DNA of 55,188 nt from Pseudomonadota bacterium (GTDB taxonomy: Bacteria; Myxococcota_A; UBA9042; GCA-2863065): NCBI GenBank assembly GCA_947498315.1, contig CANMLD010000007.1:1-55188 (forward strand), read 5' to 3'. Under the pieces are notes generated by a model, which saw only the letters and a list, made by a program, of their open reading frames with translations, did not search any database and had not been told where the DNA came from. This document shows, piece after piece, positions 1 to 8,054 of the stretch. The translations under genes and the position numbers were made by a program. Numbering within the stretch: position 1 is the first letter of the stretch; every line of letters begins with the position of its first letter.

Positions 1-2
1 AG

Positions 3-207
3 CCCGCACCGGAACCCGAGCCCGCACCGGAACCCGAGCCCACGCCGGAGCCCGAGCCGGAACCCGAGCCGGCACCGGTACCGCAGCCCGAGCCGGTACC
101 GCAGCCCGAGCCGGTACCCGAGCCCGAGCCGGCACCCGAGCCCGCGCCGGCACCCGTGCGCGAGCCCGCACCGGAGCCCGAGCCAACTCCGGAGCCTGAA
201 CCTGTGG
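3..207 (+). repeat. Degenerate Pro-Glu coding repeat
   Basis: Hexamers of the type CCCGAG, CCGGAA and CCGGCA follow one another and encode Pro-Glu, Pro-Ala and Pro-Val dipeptides. The array runs off the left edge, so its full length is unknown. Variation is mostly at third positions or between Glu and Ala codons, which keeps proline at every second residue. Confidence 0.85.
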
Positions 208-422
208 TCTTAGCAGTCGCTGAGGCCGAAGATGACCTCGCCGGCTTGACCCAAGCGCCGACAGAGGACGGCCTCTCCGGCCTCACGTCGAGCTCGGCAA
301 TGCCCTCGATGCCAAGTGACGACGCCAAAGCGCTGGCGGGGCAGCGTGCTGCTGCAGCCAAGGCGGCTGCTGCTCGGATCGCCGCGCGCGCTGCCGCAGC
401 GAAGGCGCCGAAGTCCGAGTGA
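3..422 (+). CDS. C-terminal part of a Pro-Glu repeat protein (5' truncated)
   Basis: The frame is already open at the left edge, so only the last 139 residues are visible. About the first 68 are an almost pure run of Pro-Glu, Pro-Ala and Pro-Val dipeptides, an extended rod of the kind used as a periplasm- or wall-spanning spacer in TonB-like and surface proteins. An acidic linker follows, then an Ala/Lys/Arg-rich helical tail ending in KAPKSE. No catalytic motif or membrane segment is visible. The gene converges on recQ with only 4 bp between the stops. The function cannot be assigned without the missing N-terminus; a spacer or envelope-bridging role is only an inference. Confidence 0.75.
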   Translation, partial: PAPEPEPAPEPEPTPEPEPEPEPAPVPQPEPVPQPEPVPEPEPAPEPAPAPVREPAPEPEPTPEPEPVVLAVAEAEDDLAGLTQAPTEDGLSGLTSSSAMPSMPSDDAKALAGQRAAAAKAAAARIAARAAAAKAPKSE

Positions 423-426
423 CCTT

Positions 427-2400
427 CTACCCGGGCGACTCGTCGCCTGGGCCCCGCCTCTCTTCTCCTATCACCTCTGTCGTTGTGACTGTGCGCTCAG
501 GATGCGCCGAGCGTGTCTCAGTCGCGATCAGCGCTGCCACCAGCGCCGGCCCGTACACGTCGACGTCGTGAGGGGTCACGCCCGGCACTCGCCTCAACCC
601 TTCGAGACTGCGAGGGGCGAGCCGAGCGATTCGGAGCAAGGTCTCGTCGTCGCAGACCACGAAGGGTGGGACACCGAGCGTCGCTGCGACGTTTGCGCGC
701 ACGCTTCGCACAGCGGACAGGGCTTGCCGGGAGACGCCCGTTGCTCCCAAGGAGGCAGAGGCGCCGTCGAAGGCCGCAACGGCGAGCTCGATCGTTCGGC
801 GTCGCCACATCACGTCGGCGCCGAGCGGGGTGGTGCAGAGGCGGGTTGGGTTGCTCGGGGCGGGTTCGAGGCAGCCGGCACGTTGCAACGCCATGACGAG
901 TCGTTCGATGAACGGCACGCCATATCCAGCGAGGATCCCGTGTGAGCGAGTTCCATGGAGAGGGCACTCCAGGACGGCTTTGGTGGTGGTCCCGATGATC
1001 GCTTCGGCGACAAGGCGAGTCGGGAGCGCACCGTCAGCGCGCGCGAACGCGCTGAGCACCTTCTGCACGACGATCGCCTCGCCTTCTGTGATGGGACGGG
1101 GAGGCGACGCGTCGAGCGACTCTCCGTGACGCCGTGAGAGGACGACCTTGGAGGTGAACGCGGCGCTTCGGTCGCACACGTCGCAGCGGCGACAGGGTGC
1201 GCCAGCGAACTGCTCGCCAAAGTAGTCCAGGATCGTCTCGTGCCGGCATCGGTCATCTGAGGCGCCGTACTGAACGACGTCGCCAAGTCGCCGGCGGTCG
1301 AGGCTCCGTAGACGTTCCTTCTCGGTCCCGCTAAGCGACTCTGGCAGTTCACGTCGTTCGATCAGGTACTCGTGGATGCGTGTGTCATTCACATTGAAGA
1401 GGAGGGTCGACTCGGCCAGTGCGCCGTCCCGGCCAGCTCGGCCAGCCTCTTGGTAGAGGGCTTCGATGCTTGCTGGGAGCTCGAAGTGGACCACGAAGCG
1501 TAGGTCTCGCTTGTCAATCCCCATGCCGAATGCGTTTGTCGCGACGGCGACGCGGACAAGCCCCTTCATGAAGCGCTCTTGGCTCACGGATCGGTCTTCA
1601 CTCGTCATCCCGCCGTGGTACGGCGCGACAGCAAAGCCGCGCTCGACGAGGTGGTTGGCGAGTGCGTCGACGCTCTTTCGGGTACTGCAGTACGCGATGC
1701 CGGCCCAGTCCGGATGTCGGTGAAGGAAGCGAGTCAGGAGCGTGAGCTTCTCGCTGTGCCGCTGCACTGGCACCACGTCGAAGCGGAGGTTGGGTCGATG
1801 GAACCCGAACACCCAGTGTCGATCTTCAGGTATCCCGAGCACGTGGCCGATATCGGTCCGAACTTCAGGGGTCGCGGTCGCCGTGAACGCGCCGATGCGC
1901 GGCAGGTGGAGGCGCTTTACGACCTCACCCAGTCGCCGAAAGTCCGGACGAAAGTCGTGTCCCCATTGGCTGATACAGTGGGCTTCGTCGACGATGAGCG
2001 CGTCGAGGGGCAAGGTGCCGAGCCGACTGAGGAAGTCGTCGCCGAAGCGTTCGGGGGCGACGTAGACGAGCTTCATGTGGCCTTCGAGGATCATCTGCAT
2101 GCGTCGCCGCCGCTCCTCGGGGGCGATTCCGGAGTGCAGGTCGGTGGCGGCGATGCCGCGCTCGCGCAGCTGGTCGACTTGGTCTCTCATTAGCGCGATG
2201 AGCGGCGACACCACCAGGGTTGTCCCGGCGCCCATGGCCGCGGGCAACTGGTAGCAGAGGCTCTTGCCCGCTCCGGTCGGCATCACCCCGAGTACCGAAC
2301 GGTCGAGGAGGAGAGACCGGATCAGTTGCTCTTGGCCCAGCCGAAATCGGCTTAGTCCAAAGTGCTTCTCGAGAGCCAGAAGCAGCTGGTCGGTCTTCAT
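427..2400 (-). CDS. recQ: ATP-dependent DNA helicase RecQ
   Basis: A 3'-5' SF2 helicase acting in recombination and fork repair. The 657 residues carry the full RecQ layout. Lobe 1 has Walker A PTGAGKS (Lys46) and the DEAH box (138-141) followed by the RecQ aromatic-rich loop around [13 protein letters not shown]. Lobe 2 ends in the arginine-finger motif EAGRAGRDG. Four cysteines near residues 380-410 fit the zinc site. An RQC winged helix follows, and the C-terminus has an HRDC domain (GVPPFVVC, then VPGV). Length and order match the bacterial family. No clear Shine-Dalgarno precedes the ATG, where the leader is pyrimidine-rich, but the start gives the usual RecQ N-terminus. A terminator-like hairpin lies just upstream. 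Confidence 0.96.
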   Translation of the reverse strand: MKTDQLLLALEKHFGLSRFRLGQEQLIRSLLLDRSVLGVMPTGAGKSLCYQLPAAMGAGTTLVVSPLIALMRDQVDQLRERGIAATDLHSGIAPEERRRRMQMILEGHMKLVYVAPERFGDDFLSRLGTLPLDALIVDEAHCISQWGHDFRPDFRRLGEVVKRLHLPRIGAFTATATPEVRTDIGHVLGIPEDRHWVFGFHRPNLRFDVVPVQRHSEKLTLLTRFLHRHPDWAGIAYCSTRKSVDALANHLVERGFAVAPYHGGMTSEDRSVSQERFMKGLVRVAVATNAFGMGIDKRDLRFVVHFELPASIEALYQEAGRAGRDGALAESTLLFNVNDTRIHEYLIERRELPESLSGTEKERLRSLDRRRLGDVVQYGASDDRCRHETILDYFGEQFAGAPCRRCDVCDRSAAFTSKVVLSRRHGESLDASPPRPITEGEAIVVQKVLSAFARADGALPTRLVAEAIIGTTTKAVLECPLHGTRSHGILAGYGVPFIERLVMALQRAGCLEPAPSNPTRLCTTPLGADVMWRRRTIELAVAAFDGASASLGATGVSRQALSAVRSVRANVAATLGVPPFVVCDDETLLRIARLAPRSLEGLRRVPGVTPHDVDVYGPALVAALIATETRSAHPERTVTTTEVIGEERRGPGDESPG

Positions 2401-2425
2401 TGCGGCAGGGTAGGGAGAGGGGCCT

Positions 2426-2485
2426 TAAAAAGCGAGAGCCCTGTTACGCCTGCAGGTTGGGGGTCCCACAGCGTCAGGGCTCTCG
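2426..2485 (-). terminator. Terminator-like hairpin in the recQ leader
   Basis: Perfect 11-bp inverted repeat: CGAGAGCCCTG at 2433-2443 and its complement at 2475-2485, with a 31-nt loop. Read on the minus strand it is followed by TTTTT (2431-2427), the layout of an intrinsic terminator. It lies about 27 nt before the recQ ATG and no minus-strand gene lies upstream, so it may attenuate the recQ transcript or end an unannotated short RNA. The loop is long for a terminator and termination is not proven. Confidence 0.45.
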
Positions 2486-2633
2486 GGTGTCTCGGGCGAT
2501 TCGAACGGGAGGAGACAGCCCACCGGGTTGCGCTTTCGCCACTCCCACAGATGGGAAGATCGTCAGCAATGACCGTGCCACGTCGCTGAGCTCCCAGAAT
2601 GCGCGATTGGCGAGCTCATAGGGGGGGGCAGGT

Positions 2634-2733
2634 TCTCAGTTTGAGACGAGGAGTGTAGCGTGAGCTGCTCACACGGCACCCCGATGGGTGGCTCTCAGAG
2701 TGAGACGGCGAGCATGGTGTTCTCAACATGAGA
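2634..2733. promoter_or_regulatory. Cluster of TCTCA-N3-TGAGA palindromes (candidate operators)
   Basis: Three 13-bp sites share the form TCTCA-N3-TGAGA, at 2634-2646 (N3 GTT), 2693-2705 (GAG) and 2721-2733 (ACA). A fourth palindrome, GTGAGC-T-GCTCAC at 2660-2672, uses the same half-sites in swapped order. Arms are perfectly conserved while the central triplet varies, as expected of a dimeric repressor or activator site. The last site ends 63 bp before the endopeptidase start. The binding protein is unknown. Confidence 0.5.
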
Positions 2734-2796
2734 TCGGGTTCGAGATAGCCCAAAGTCGGCCTTGACCTTCACCCCAAGGACCATCGGAATAGGGGC

Positions 2797-4338
2797 ATGT
2801 TCGCTCCGCCAGCAATCGCCTTTTCGAGTCTTTTGATCGTCTCCGTCGCGGCGGCTTTCGCTCCGCCGCCGCCACGCCAAGTCGCTCGTTCCGTATCACT
2901 CGGCAATGCGTCCGATGGCTACCTAGTCGGGGGGCGAACACTCGGAGATCGAGGGCCTGGATATCGCGTGATGGCAGCCACTCGGCGCCGGGGCTACACG
3001 TGGGGGACATCCGAACTGACGGACGCTATTCGGCGCGGTGCGCTCGAGGTGGAACGCCAGTACCCGAAATCGACGTTGGTCGCGGCAAACCTGTCGCGGG
3101 AAGGCGGTGGCGACATCGGCCCGAGCGTGTCCCACAACAGTGGGCGCGACGCTGACATCGCCTTCTACGCCGTTGACGAACGAGGGCGCCCAGTCGCGTC
3201 CGATCAACTAGTGCTCTTTGATGGGGAGGGCAACAACGCGCCCTCCGGTCTCCGCTTCGATCCCGTCCGCAACTGGGCGCTCGTGAAAGCCTTTCTGACC
3301 GACGAGGCCATTCAGGTGCAGTGGATCTTCTGCAAGGGTGCACTTCGGGAGAAGTTGCTCTTGTTCGCGAGGAGGGCTGGCGAGCCTGAGGAGCTCATCG
3401 CCCGGGCTGCCGACGTTCTTGGCGAGCCCGGCAACTCCAGCTCCCATTCGGAGCACTTCCACCTCCGAATCTACTGCGGGCTACACGAGCGGCTCCTTGG
3501 ATGCCGCAACTACGGGAGCATGCATGCGTGGGTGGACGACTTCACCGACGAGGTTATGGCGCGAACGGCCCAGCTCGTGGCGTCGTTCTCGAACAAGGAT
3601 GACCGAGAGGTCGGGAAGGCCATCGAGCTCATCGGCGCCATCGAGGGACACACTGCTGGGCCGGCGCTCGTGTCGTTCATCGGGTCAGAGCGCGCTTTGA
3701 GCCTGCGCTTCTCGGCGCTCGAGACGCTTGTGAAGCTCGATGGGCTTTCGGCTCTAATTCCATCCCTTAACACTGTCTTGCGCAACCGGGCTATGGGAGA
3801 GCTCCGGCTGCGCCTCGTGGACTCCCTTTCCACCATCGCTGATTCGGGTAGCGCCGCGACCTTCCTCGAGCTCATTGCACGGCGCGGCGAGCCTCCCGCC
3901 ATTAGGGCACGATTAGCTCGAGGACTTGGCAGGATGCGACATGCGGCGGCGGTCCCCGCGCTGTCGGCGGCGCTCACGGAGCGGCGGGAGGTATCGCAGT
4001 CGGCCCAAGAAGCGCTCCTTCGGATCACGGGACTGAGCTTCGGTGCTGGCAAACGTGCCGTGATGAAGTGGCAGCGGTGGTGGTCGGACAAAAAGGACGC
4101 GTCGCGTTCGGATTGGATGCTCGAGGCCTTCGCCGAGCGCGGCGTCAAGTTCGACGCGAAGCGTCCGAAGCGGTCGCTCTCCAAGCTGGTCGCGCTGATG
4201 CGGCAAGGAGGAACCCTGGCCGAGTGCGCTCGGGAGGTCATTTTCCACTTATCGGGATTCGCGCTGAAGAGGGAGCACTACACCGACCGGCAGATGTACC
4301 GCTTCTACCGGTCGTGGCTGCTCGCCGGCGCCCGTTGA
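2797..4338 (+). CDS. MepA-type murein endopeptidase with HEAT-like C-terminal half
   Basis: 513 residues. After a signal peptide (about 1-22), residues 30-240 match penicillin-insensitive murein endopeptidases (LAS metallopeptidases), which cut D-Ala-meso-DAP cross-links. The zinc motif SHNSGRDADIAF and the second motif HSEHFHLRIYC supply the His/Asp/His ligands. MepA proteins normally end near 270-300 residues. Here about 230 more residues follow, made of helical repeats (VSFIGSERALSLRFSALETL, then AAVPALSAALTERREV) resembling HEAT/PBS-lyase repeats, and a charged tail with TDRQMYRFYRSWL. The extra half probably binds a partner. The candidate operator cluster lies just upstream. Catalytic assignment is firm; the HEAT label is moderate. 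Confidence 0.88.
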   Translation: MFAPPAIAFSSLLIVSVAAAFAPPPPRQVARSVSLGNASDGYLVGGRTLGDRGPGYRVMAATRRRGYTWGTSELTDAIRRGALEVERQYPKSTLVAANLSREGGGDIGPSVSHNSGRDADIAFYAVDERGRPVASDQLVLFDGEGNNAPSGLRFDPVRNWALVKAFLTDEAIQVQWIFCKGALREKLLLFARRAGEPEELIARAADVLGEPGNSSSHSEHFHLRIYCGLHERLLGCRNYGSMHAWVDDFTDEVMARTAQLVASFSNKDDREVGKAIELIGAIEGHTAGPALVSFIGSERALSLRFSALETLVKLDGLSALIPSLNTVLRNRAMGELRLRLVDSLSTIADSGSAATFLELIARRGEPPAIRARLARGLGRMRHAAAVPALSAALTERREVSQSAQEALLRITGLSFGAGKRAVMKWQRWWSDKKDASRSDWMLEAFAERGVKFDAKRPKRSLSKLVALMRQGGTLAECAREVIFHLSGFALKREHYTDRQMYRFYRSWLLAGAR

Positions 4339-4449
4339 CGGTGCACTGGCTCTCCGACAGGAACCTCGGCCAACCTTCCCGGCGAACGCCAGACAGAGAT
4401 CGGCCAACCCGAGTAAAGCCCGTCACACCCCGATCTTTGGCTAAGTGGG

Positions 4450-5448
4450 TTACTGGTCAAACTCCATGCGTTGTCTCCGGCCTTCTTTTGGCCGAGGCTC
4501 CTGTCCGAGCGCGGTCCCGATGCGATCGGCGAGGGCGGCGTGTCCAGCGGCGTTCGGATGACCGTCGCCCGCAATGACGTGATGAGGCGTCACCAAGACA
4601 TCGCGCGCGTCCAAGACCTCTGCGCCTGATCTGACGGCGAATTGGACCAGGGCGGCAGGCGCGGGCCAGGTGAAGACCACGAGCCACCGAGTGCCGGTTC
4701 GGGTCATCCGCTCGGCTAGGCGCTTCAGCGGCACCAGGTATCCTCGGAGGGTGTCGTCTGCCCCGGGCGTCACCGACGTGGCCGCAGTCGGCGTTTCGGC
4801 CGCGGCGCTACGCGTTAGGCGTACGAGCACCCACCGTACGAGCGCACTTTGGTCGGCCACGCGACTCCACGTGGATCGCGTAGGGGTTAGAGGTGGTTCA
4901 GCATCGTTTTGGTTGACTACCAAAACGACGACGTCTGGGCGGAAGCGGCTGGCCATGAGCTCGAAGCGGCGCACCGTCTGCGCAAGGTTGAAGCCGGGAA
5001 CGCCAAAGTTCACGGCGTCCCAACCCGGCCCGACGCGCTGCGGCAAGTGGGCACAAAATGTCTCGAGAGCTTCCACACCCCAGCCAAAGACGACGGAGTC
5101 CCCGAGGCAGGCGATTCGGCGGGTGTCAGCAGACGCCGGAAGGCTGACCGCGGGCTCGCGGTGGCCTTCGGGGGTCGTTCGGATGCGCGTCGGCGCGAGC
5201 TTCATGGTCACGCCTTCGAACTCGAAGTCGGCGTTTGCCTTGAGAGTGATGCCGAGCTCAGCGTCGGGATGGACGTCGTAGAGAAGGTGGAAGGACGCGG
5301 CGGGGACCTGGGTTCGAGCGACTAGCTCCGCCAGCCCCACGGTGAGGAGCGTGGTCAGCAGCGTGAGGAGCACCTTCTCGAGCCAAGCCCTTCGGCGAGC
5401 GCGGGGGCCGACCGCCGGACGCTCCGCGTTTGTCCTGCGGCCTGCCAC
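4450..5448 (-). CDS. Membrane-anchored SGNH/GDSL hydrolase
   Basis: 332 residues. An N-terminal transmembrane helix (about 25-42) precedes an SGNH fold. Block I is CLGDSVVFGWG with nucleophile Ser118, block II is NFGVPGFN, block III has VNQND, and the C-terminal D-x-H signature is GDGHPNAAGH (Asp295, His297). Such enzymes are esterases or O-deacylases acting on polysaccharide or lipid in the periplasm; the substrate is not readable here. It starts 4 nt after the upstream lipoprotein gene ends, so the two are almost certainly co-transcribed. It converges on the murein endopeptidase. Confidence 0.88.
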   Translation of the reverse strand: MAGRRTNAERPAVGPRARRRAWLEKVLLTLLTTLLTVGLAELVARTQVPAASFHLLYDVHPDAELGITLKANADFEFEGVTMKLAPTRIRTTPEGHREPAVSLPASADTRRIACLGDSVVFGWGVEALETFCAHLPQRVGPGWDAVNFGVPGFNLAQTVRRFELMASRFRPDVVVLVVNQNDAEPPLTPTRSTWSRVADQSALVRWVLVRLTRSAAAETPTAATSVTPGADDTLRGYLVPLKRLAERMTRTGTRWLVVFTWPAPAALVQFAVRSGAEVLDARDVLVTPHHVIAGDGHPNAAGHAALADRIGTALGQEPRPKEGRRQRMEFDQ

Positions 5449-5452
5449 TCCG

Positions 5453-6598
5453 TCAGCGGCACCCGGACGCGACTCGCACCGCTTCGATCTCGTCCAGAAG
5501 CTCCGGTGTCTTGACGAGCTTCTCCAGCGCGTCGTCGTCGAGCCCGAGGTTCGGGTTATCAGCGGTTGCGTCGAGATACAGCCAAGCGCGGCCCCACACG
5601 GTCAAGATGGCGTCGCGCCAGCAGGCATTGCCGAGCAGGAAGGCGTGCACCTCGGGGTGCTCGGTGCGAGCCAAGCGGAGATAGCGCTCTATGTACCAGA
5701 GGAAGGTCAAGATCCCGTCTCTCTCGCTGACCATGCCTTGGTACTGGTCGGAGAAGGCATAGCCTGTGGCCAGCGAGTTCACGTATTGGACGGCCTCTTC
5801 GATGACGGTATCGAAGCCCTGGTCCCCGCCTTCGAACTGAGCGTTGTCTGGGTCGCCGTCCAGATAGACGGCGGCATAGAAGTCGCAGCCGGACCCACCG
5901 CCATTGCAGGGCGGGCGATCGTCTGCATAGGGATCCGAGGTGATGAGGCTGCGCGCAAAGCTGGCGTCTTTGCCTGCGTAGGAGGCGCCAGGACATTCGA
6001 GTCGCAAGTCGTCTCGGATGATGTACGTCGCGCCTGAAAATGAGGACTGGTCGATGTCGAACATGTGACCGCACTCGTGAACGATGGTTGAGAGCTGGGT
6101 GATGACGTCCTTCCCCGTCGTCTTGTTGCCGAGGAACTGCTCGATGCAATCGATGCCTTTGTACTGCAATCCCCCTTCGACGAGGTACTTGCCCACAGGG
6201 TATCGCCGCTCGAGCACCTTCATGATGAAGTCGGATGGCGCCGCGGAAGAGTAGTCCGCGAGGAGGTCGGTCAGCGGAGCGTCCTTCATCGGGAGGGTCT
6301 CGGTGTAGGCCTCGTCCAGACACGTGCCAGTTCCGTCTGCACCGTCCGAGCTGCCATCGGTGCTGCCATCGGTGCTGCCATCGGTGCTGCCATCGGTGTT
6401 GCCATCGGTGCTGCCATCGGTGCTGCTGTCGGTGCTGCTGTCGGATGCGTCACTTCCATCTGCGTCAGCTCCGTCGGATGCGTCCGCACCGGTCGAGGCG
6501 TCGCCAGCGCCAGCCGCGTCTTTCTTGCCGCTGCGGCCGCTGCTTTGGCAGGCTGAGATGATGCAAAGGATGATGATTGAAGTCGCGGATTGTCGCAC
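5453..6598 (-). CDS. Lipoprotein with DGST spacer, probable surface metallohydrolase-like protein
   Basis: 381 residues from a GTG start with TGGAGG just upstream. The frame is open for 83 codons further back, but that stretch reads as non-coding. The signal peptide ends in the lipobox IISAC. An Asp/Gly/Ser/Thr spacer of repeated DGSTDGSTDG type (about residues 30-90) leads to a globular domain. That domain contains TIVHECGHMFD, an HExxH-like signature (HECGH), a glutamate in the later segment VIEEAVQYVNS, and EYLR/W-rich helices, so a zinc peptidase or hydrolase is plausible. No family name is offered. It sits 4 nt upstream of the SGNH hydrolase. Confidence 0.8.
   Translation of the reverse strand: MRQSATSIIILCIISACQSSGRSGKKDAAGAGDASTGADASDGADADGSDASDSSTDSSTDGSTDGNTDGSTDGSTDGSTDGSSDGADGTGTCLDEAYTETLPMKDAPLTDLLADYSSAAPSDFIMKVLERRYPVGKYLVEGGLQYKGIDCIEQFLGNKTTGKDVITQLSTIVHECGHMFDIDQSSFSGATYIIRDDLRLECPGASYAGKDASFARSLITSDPYADDRPPCNGGGSGCDFYAAVYLDGDPDNAQFEGGDQGFDTVIEEAVQYVNSLATGYAFSDQYQGMVSERDGILTFLWYIERYLRLARTEHPEVHAFLLGNACWRDAILTVWGRAWLYLDATADNPNLGLDDDALEKLVKTPELLDEIEAVRVASGCR
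6351..6442 (-). repeat. 12-bp coding repeat (DGST spacer)
   Basis: Tandem copies of a 12-bp unit (plus-strand GCCATCGGTGCT) encode Asp-Gly-Ser-Thr in the spacer of the lipoprotein. The central copies are nearly identical and copies toward the right edge drift to GCTGTCGGTGCT. Identity at third positions indicates recent slippage. Confidence 0.85.
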
Positions 6599-7044
6599 GA
6601 AGCCTCCAGAGGTTCTGCCTGATCCGGACTCACGAGCGGTCCGACCGACGGCGCCGAACCATACCAGTTCGCGCGAATGGAGGAGAGGGAAGAGGAGACT
6701 GGAAGCGGGAAGAGGGTACCTCGGTCCGCCGCGCGAGTGATGGGGAGTCGCGCCGGGGTCGGCGTCTTGAGCTACACCAGGGGCAGTGCAGCTGAACGCA
6801 GCGGACCGAGGAACCAGATACCGGGGTAACCGGCGGGGAACGAACACGGGGCAGCACTAGGGTATCGGGGACGTCAGGGCAGTCTCGGGAGTCAGGTCTA
6901 AAGGTCAGAAGCTCGGGGTTTGGAGCCTCGGGGGCATCGGGGAGCTCAGGGCTGTTTCGGTCCAAGTGGGAGTTCAGCTCTCCCCGGGGCGCGCCATGCA
7001 TCGGGCTGGCACCACCCGTGGAGTCTCAGGTCCTCGCGGCGCGG
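6599..7044. other. Intergenic region, biased low-complexity sequence
   Basis: 446 bp between two same-strand lipoprotein genes. The right half (about 6830-6990) is strongly purine-skewed on the plus strand, with recurring CTCGGG, GTCAGG and GGAG words. Minus-strand frames are open but give a Pro-rich translation without protein-like character. No RNA gene or clear promoter is recognised. It presumably holds the promoter of the 5453-6598 gene. Confidence 0.45.
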
Positions 7045-7779
7045 TCACTCAGTGGCGCAGTGGGTCGCCATGCAGAAGTCGAAGGCGACGCCGATGGTGC
7101 TCCGGCAGACGCCCGCCTGGCCTGGGTTCTGGTCTACACACGCGAGGTAGCTGCTCAGGTCATAGGCCTGGCAGGCGCTCTCGCAGGTGACGGGCGAGTG
7201 GGCCTCGGGCGCCGTCTCTGCCGCGACTTGTTCGTGGACCTTGACGCGGGTGCGGTAGACGGCGAGGCGCGGCATCAAACGGCGCGCCACCTGGCCGTCG
7301 CGGCACTCGGCATCGTAGCAGCTGGCGTACACCGAGCGGACGTCGGCGAGGCAATCGCGGCCGTCGTCGAGGCACTCACGGTCGACGACCATGGCTTCCT
7401 GGTCGCAACGCTCAGAGCACTGGCTAGCCGTCGCTTGCGAGGGGTCTTCGTAGCAACCGAGGTCGACACAGGCAGCGACTTGGTCGTGGGCGACCGCGGA
7501 GCAGTTCACGCCGTCGTCAGCGATGCAGGCCGAGAAGGCGGCGTCCCAGTCGCCAAGGCAGTTGACGGCGCAGGCCACGTCGCCACCGATGATGGGCGAA
7601 GGACCCGAGCCGATGTCGAACTGGTAGGCCGGCGGCGGGGCGTGTTCTGCGAACGCGTACTCCGCGACCGCAGTTTCCGCTTCAGGCTGAGCCAGTGCGG
7701 AACGCTTCACGAGGTCACCCGTCTCAACACAACCCATCGCGAGAACCGAGACCGAAACCGAAAGCGAGAACTTCTTCAT
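7045..7779 (-). CDS. Secreted lipoprotein with three six-cysteine modules
   Basis: 244 residues from ATG 7779, with AGGGGG 7 nt upstream; an ATG 33 nt earlier would add an unlikely extension. The signal peptide MKKFSLSVSVSVLAMGC ends in a lipobox. The mature part contains three tandem modules with fixed spacing C-x3-C-x10-C-x(6-10)-C-x10-C-x4-C, so 18 cysteines probably form disulfides. Between modules 2 and 3 is a linker of about 40 residues. No catalytic motif is evident. No family is recognised; an extracellular binding or structural role is the best guess. It is monocistronic as far as can be seen, downstream of cls with a hairpin region between. Confidence 0.82.
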   Translation of the reverse strand: MKKFSLSVSVSVLAMGCVETGDLVKRSALAQPEAETAVAEYAFAEHAPPPAYQFDIGSGPSPIIGGDVACAVNCLGDWDAAFSACIADDGVNCSAVAHDQVAACVDLGCYEDPSQATASQCSERCDQEAMVVDRECLDDGRDCLADVRSVYASCYDAECRDGQVARRLMPRLAVYRTRVKVHEQVAAETAPEAHSPVTCESACQAYDLSSYLACVDQNPGQAGVCRSTIGVAFDFCMATHCATE

Positions 7780-7909
7780 GACGTACCCCCTGTCTGGCGC
7801 CCTGTGGCGCATCGTGTCTTCCAGTAGAGCAGGGGGCGTGCCAACGAGGGTTCCTGTGCGAGAGTGCCCTTCAGAGCGGGATCCTAGCGTTACGGAGTTG
7901 ATTTCGAGC

Positions 7910-7984
7910 CCGGGTCAATCTATACCCGGTGGGTGAACGCGTCTTGGCCGTTTCGCCGCGGCCAGGACGCAGATCTTCTTTTAG
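7910..7984. terminator. Two tandem hairpins downstream of cls
   Basis: Hairpin A pairs CCGGGT (7910-7915) with ACCCGG (7924-7929). Hairpin B is a 12-bp stem (7939-7950 with 7959-7970, one G-U type mismatch) with an 8-nt loop. B is followed on the plus strand by the T-rich AGATCTTCTTTTAG. The pair lies about 70-145 bp past the cls stop and probably ends that minus-strand transcript, although the T-run is on the opposite strand. Confidence 0.4.
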
Positions 7985-8054
7985 TTCGCATGTAAGTACG
8001 TGGACTTAGGGGGATGGAGATGGCTCGCGTCGGCCATTACCCACCCTGCTAGTG

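Larger units (their letters stand above)
2401..2796. other. Divergent intergenic region recQ / endopeptidase
   Basis: This 396-bp gap between divergent genes contains no convincing ORF. It holds the terminator-like hairpin nearest recQ and, in its right half, a group of four short palindromes (2634-2733). Promoters for both genes must lie here, but no clear -35/-10 pair was recognised. Confidence 0.6.

Noticed and set aside
2491-2512. tRNA-like T-loop (ATTCGAA) near 2500
   Set aside because: Flanking arms do not pair and no acceptor or anticodon stem is present on either strand.
6630-7001. 124-codon minus-strand frame between the lipoproteins
   Set aside because: Low-complexity Pro/Arg translation; composition follows the purine skew, not protein coding.
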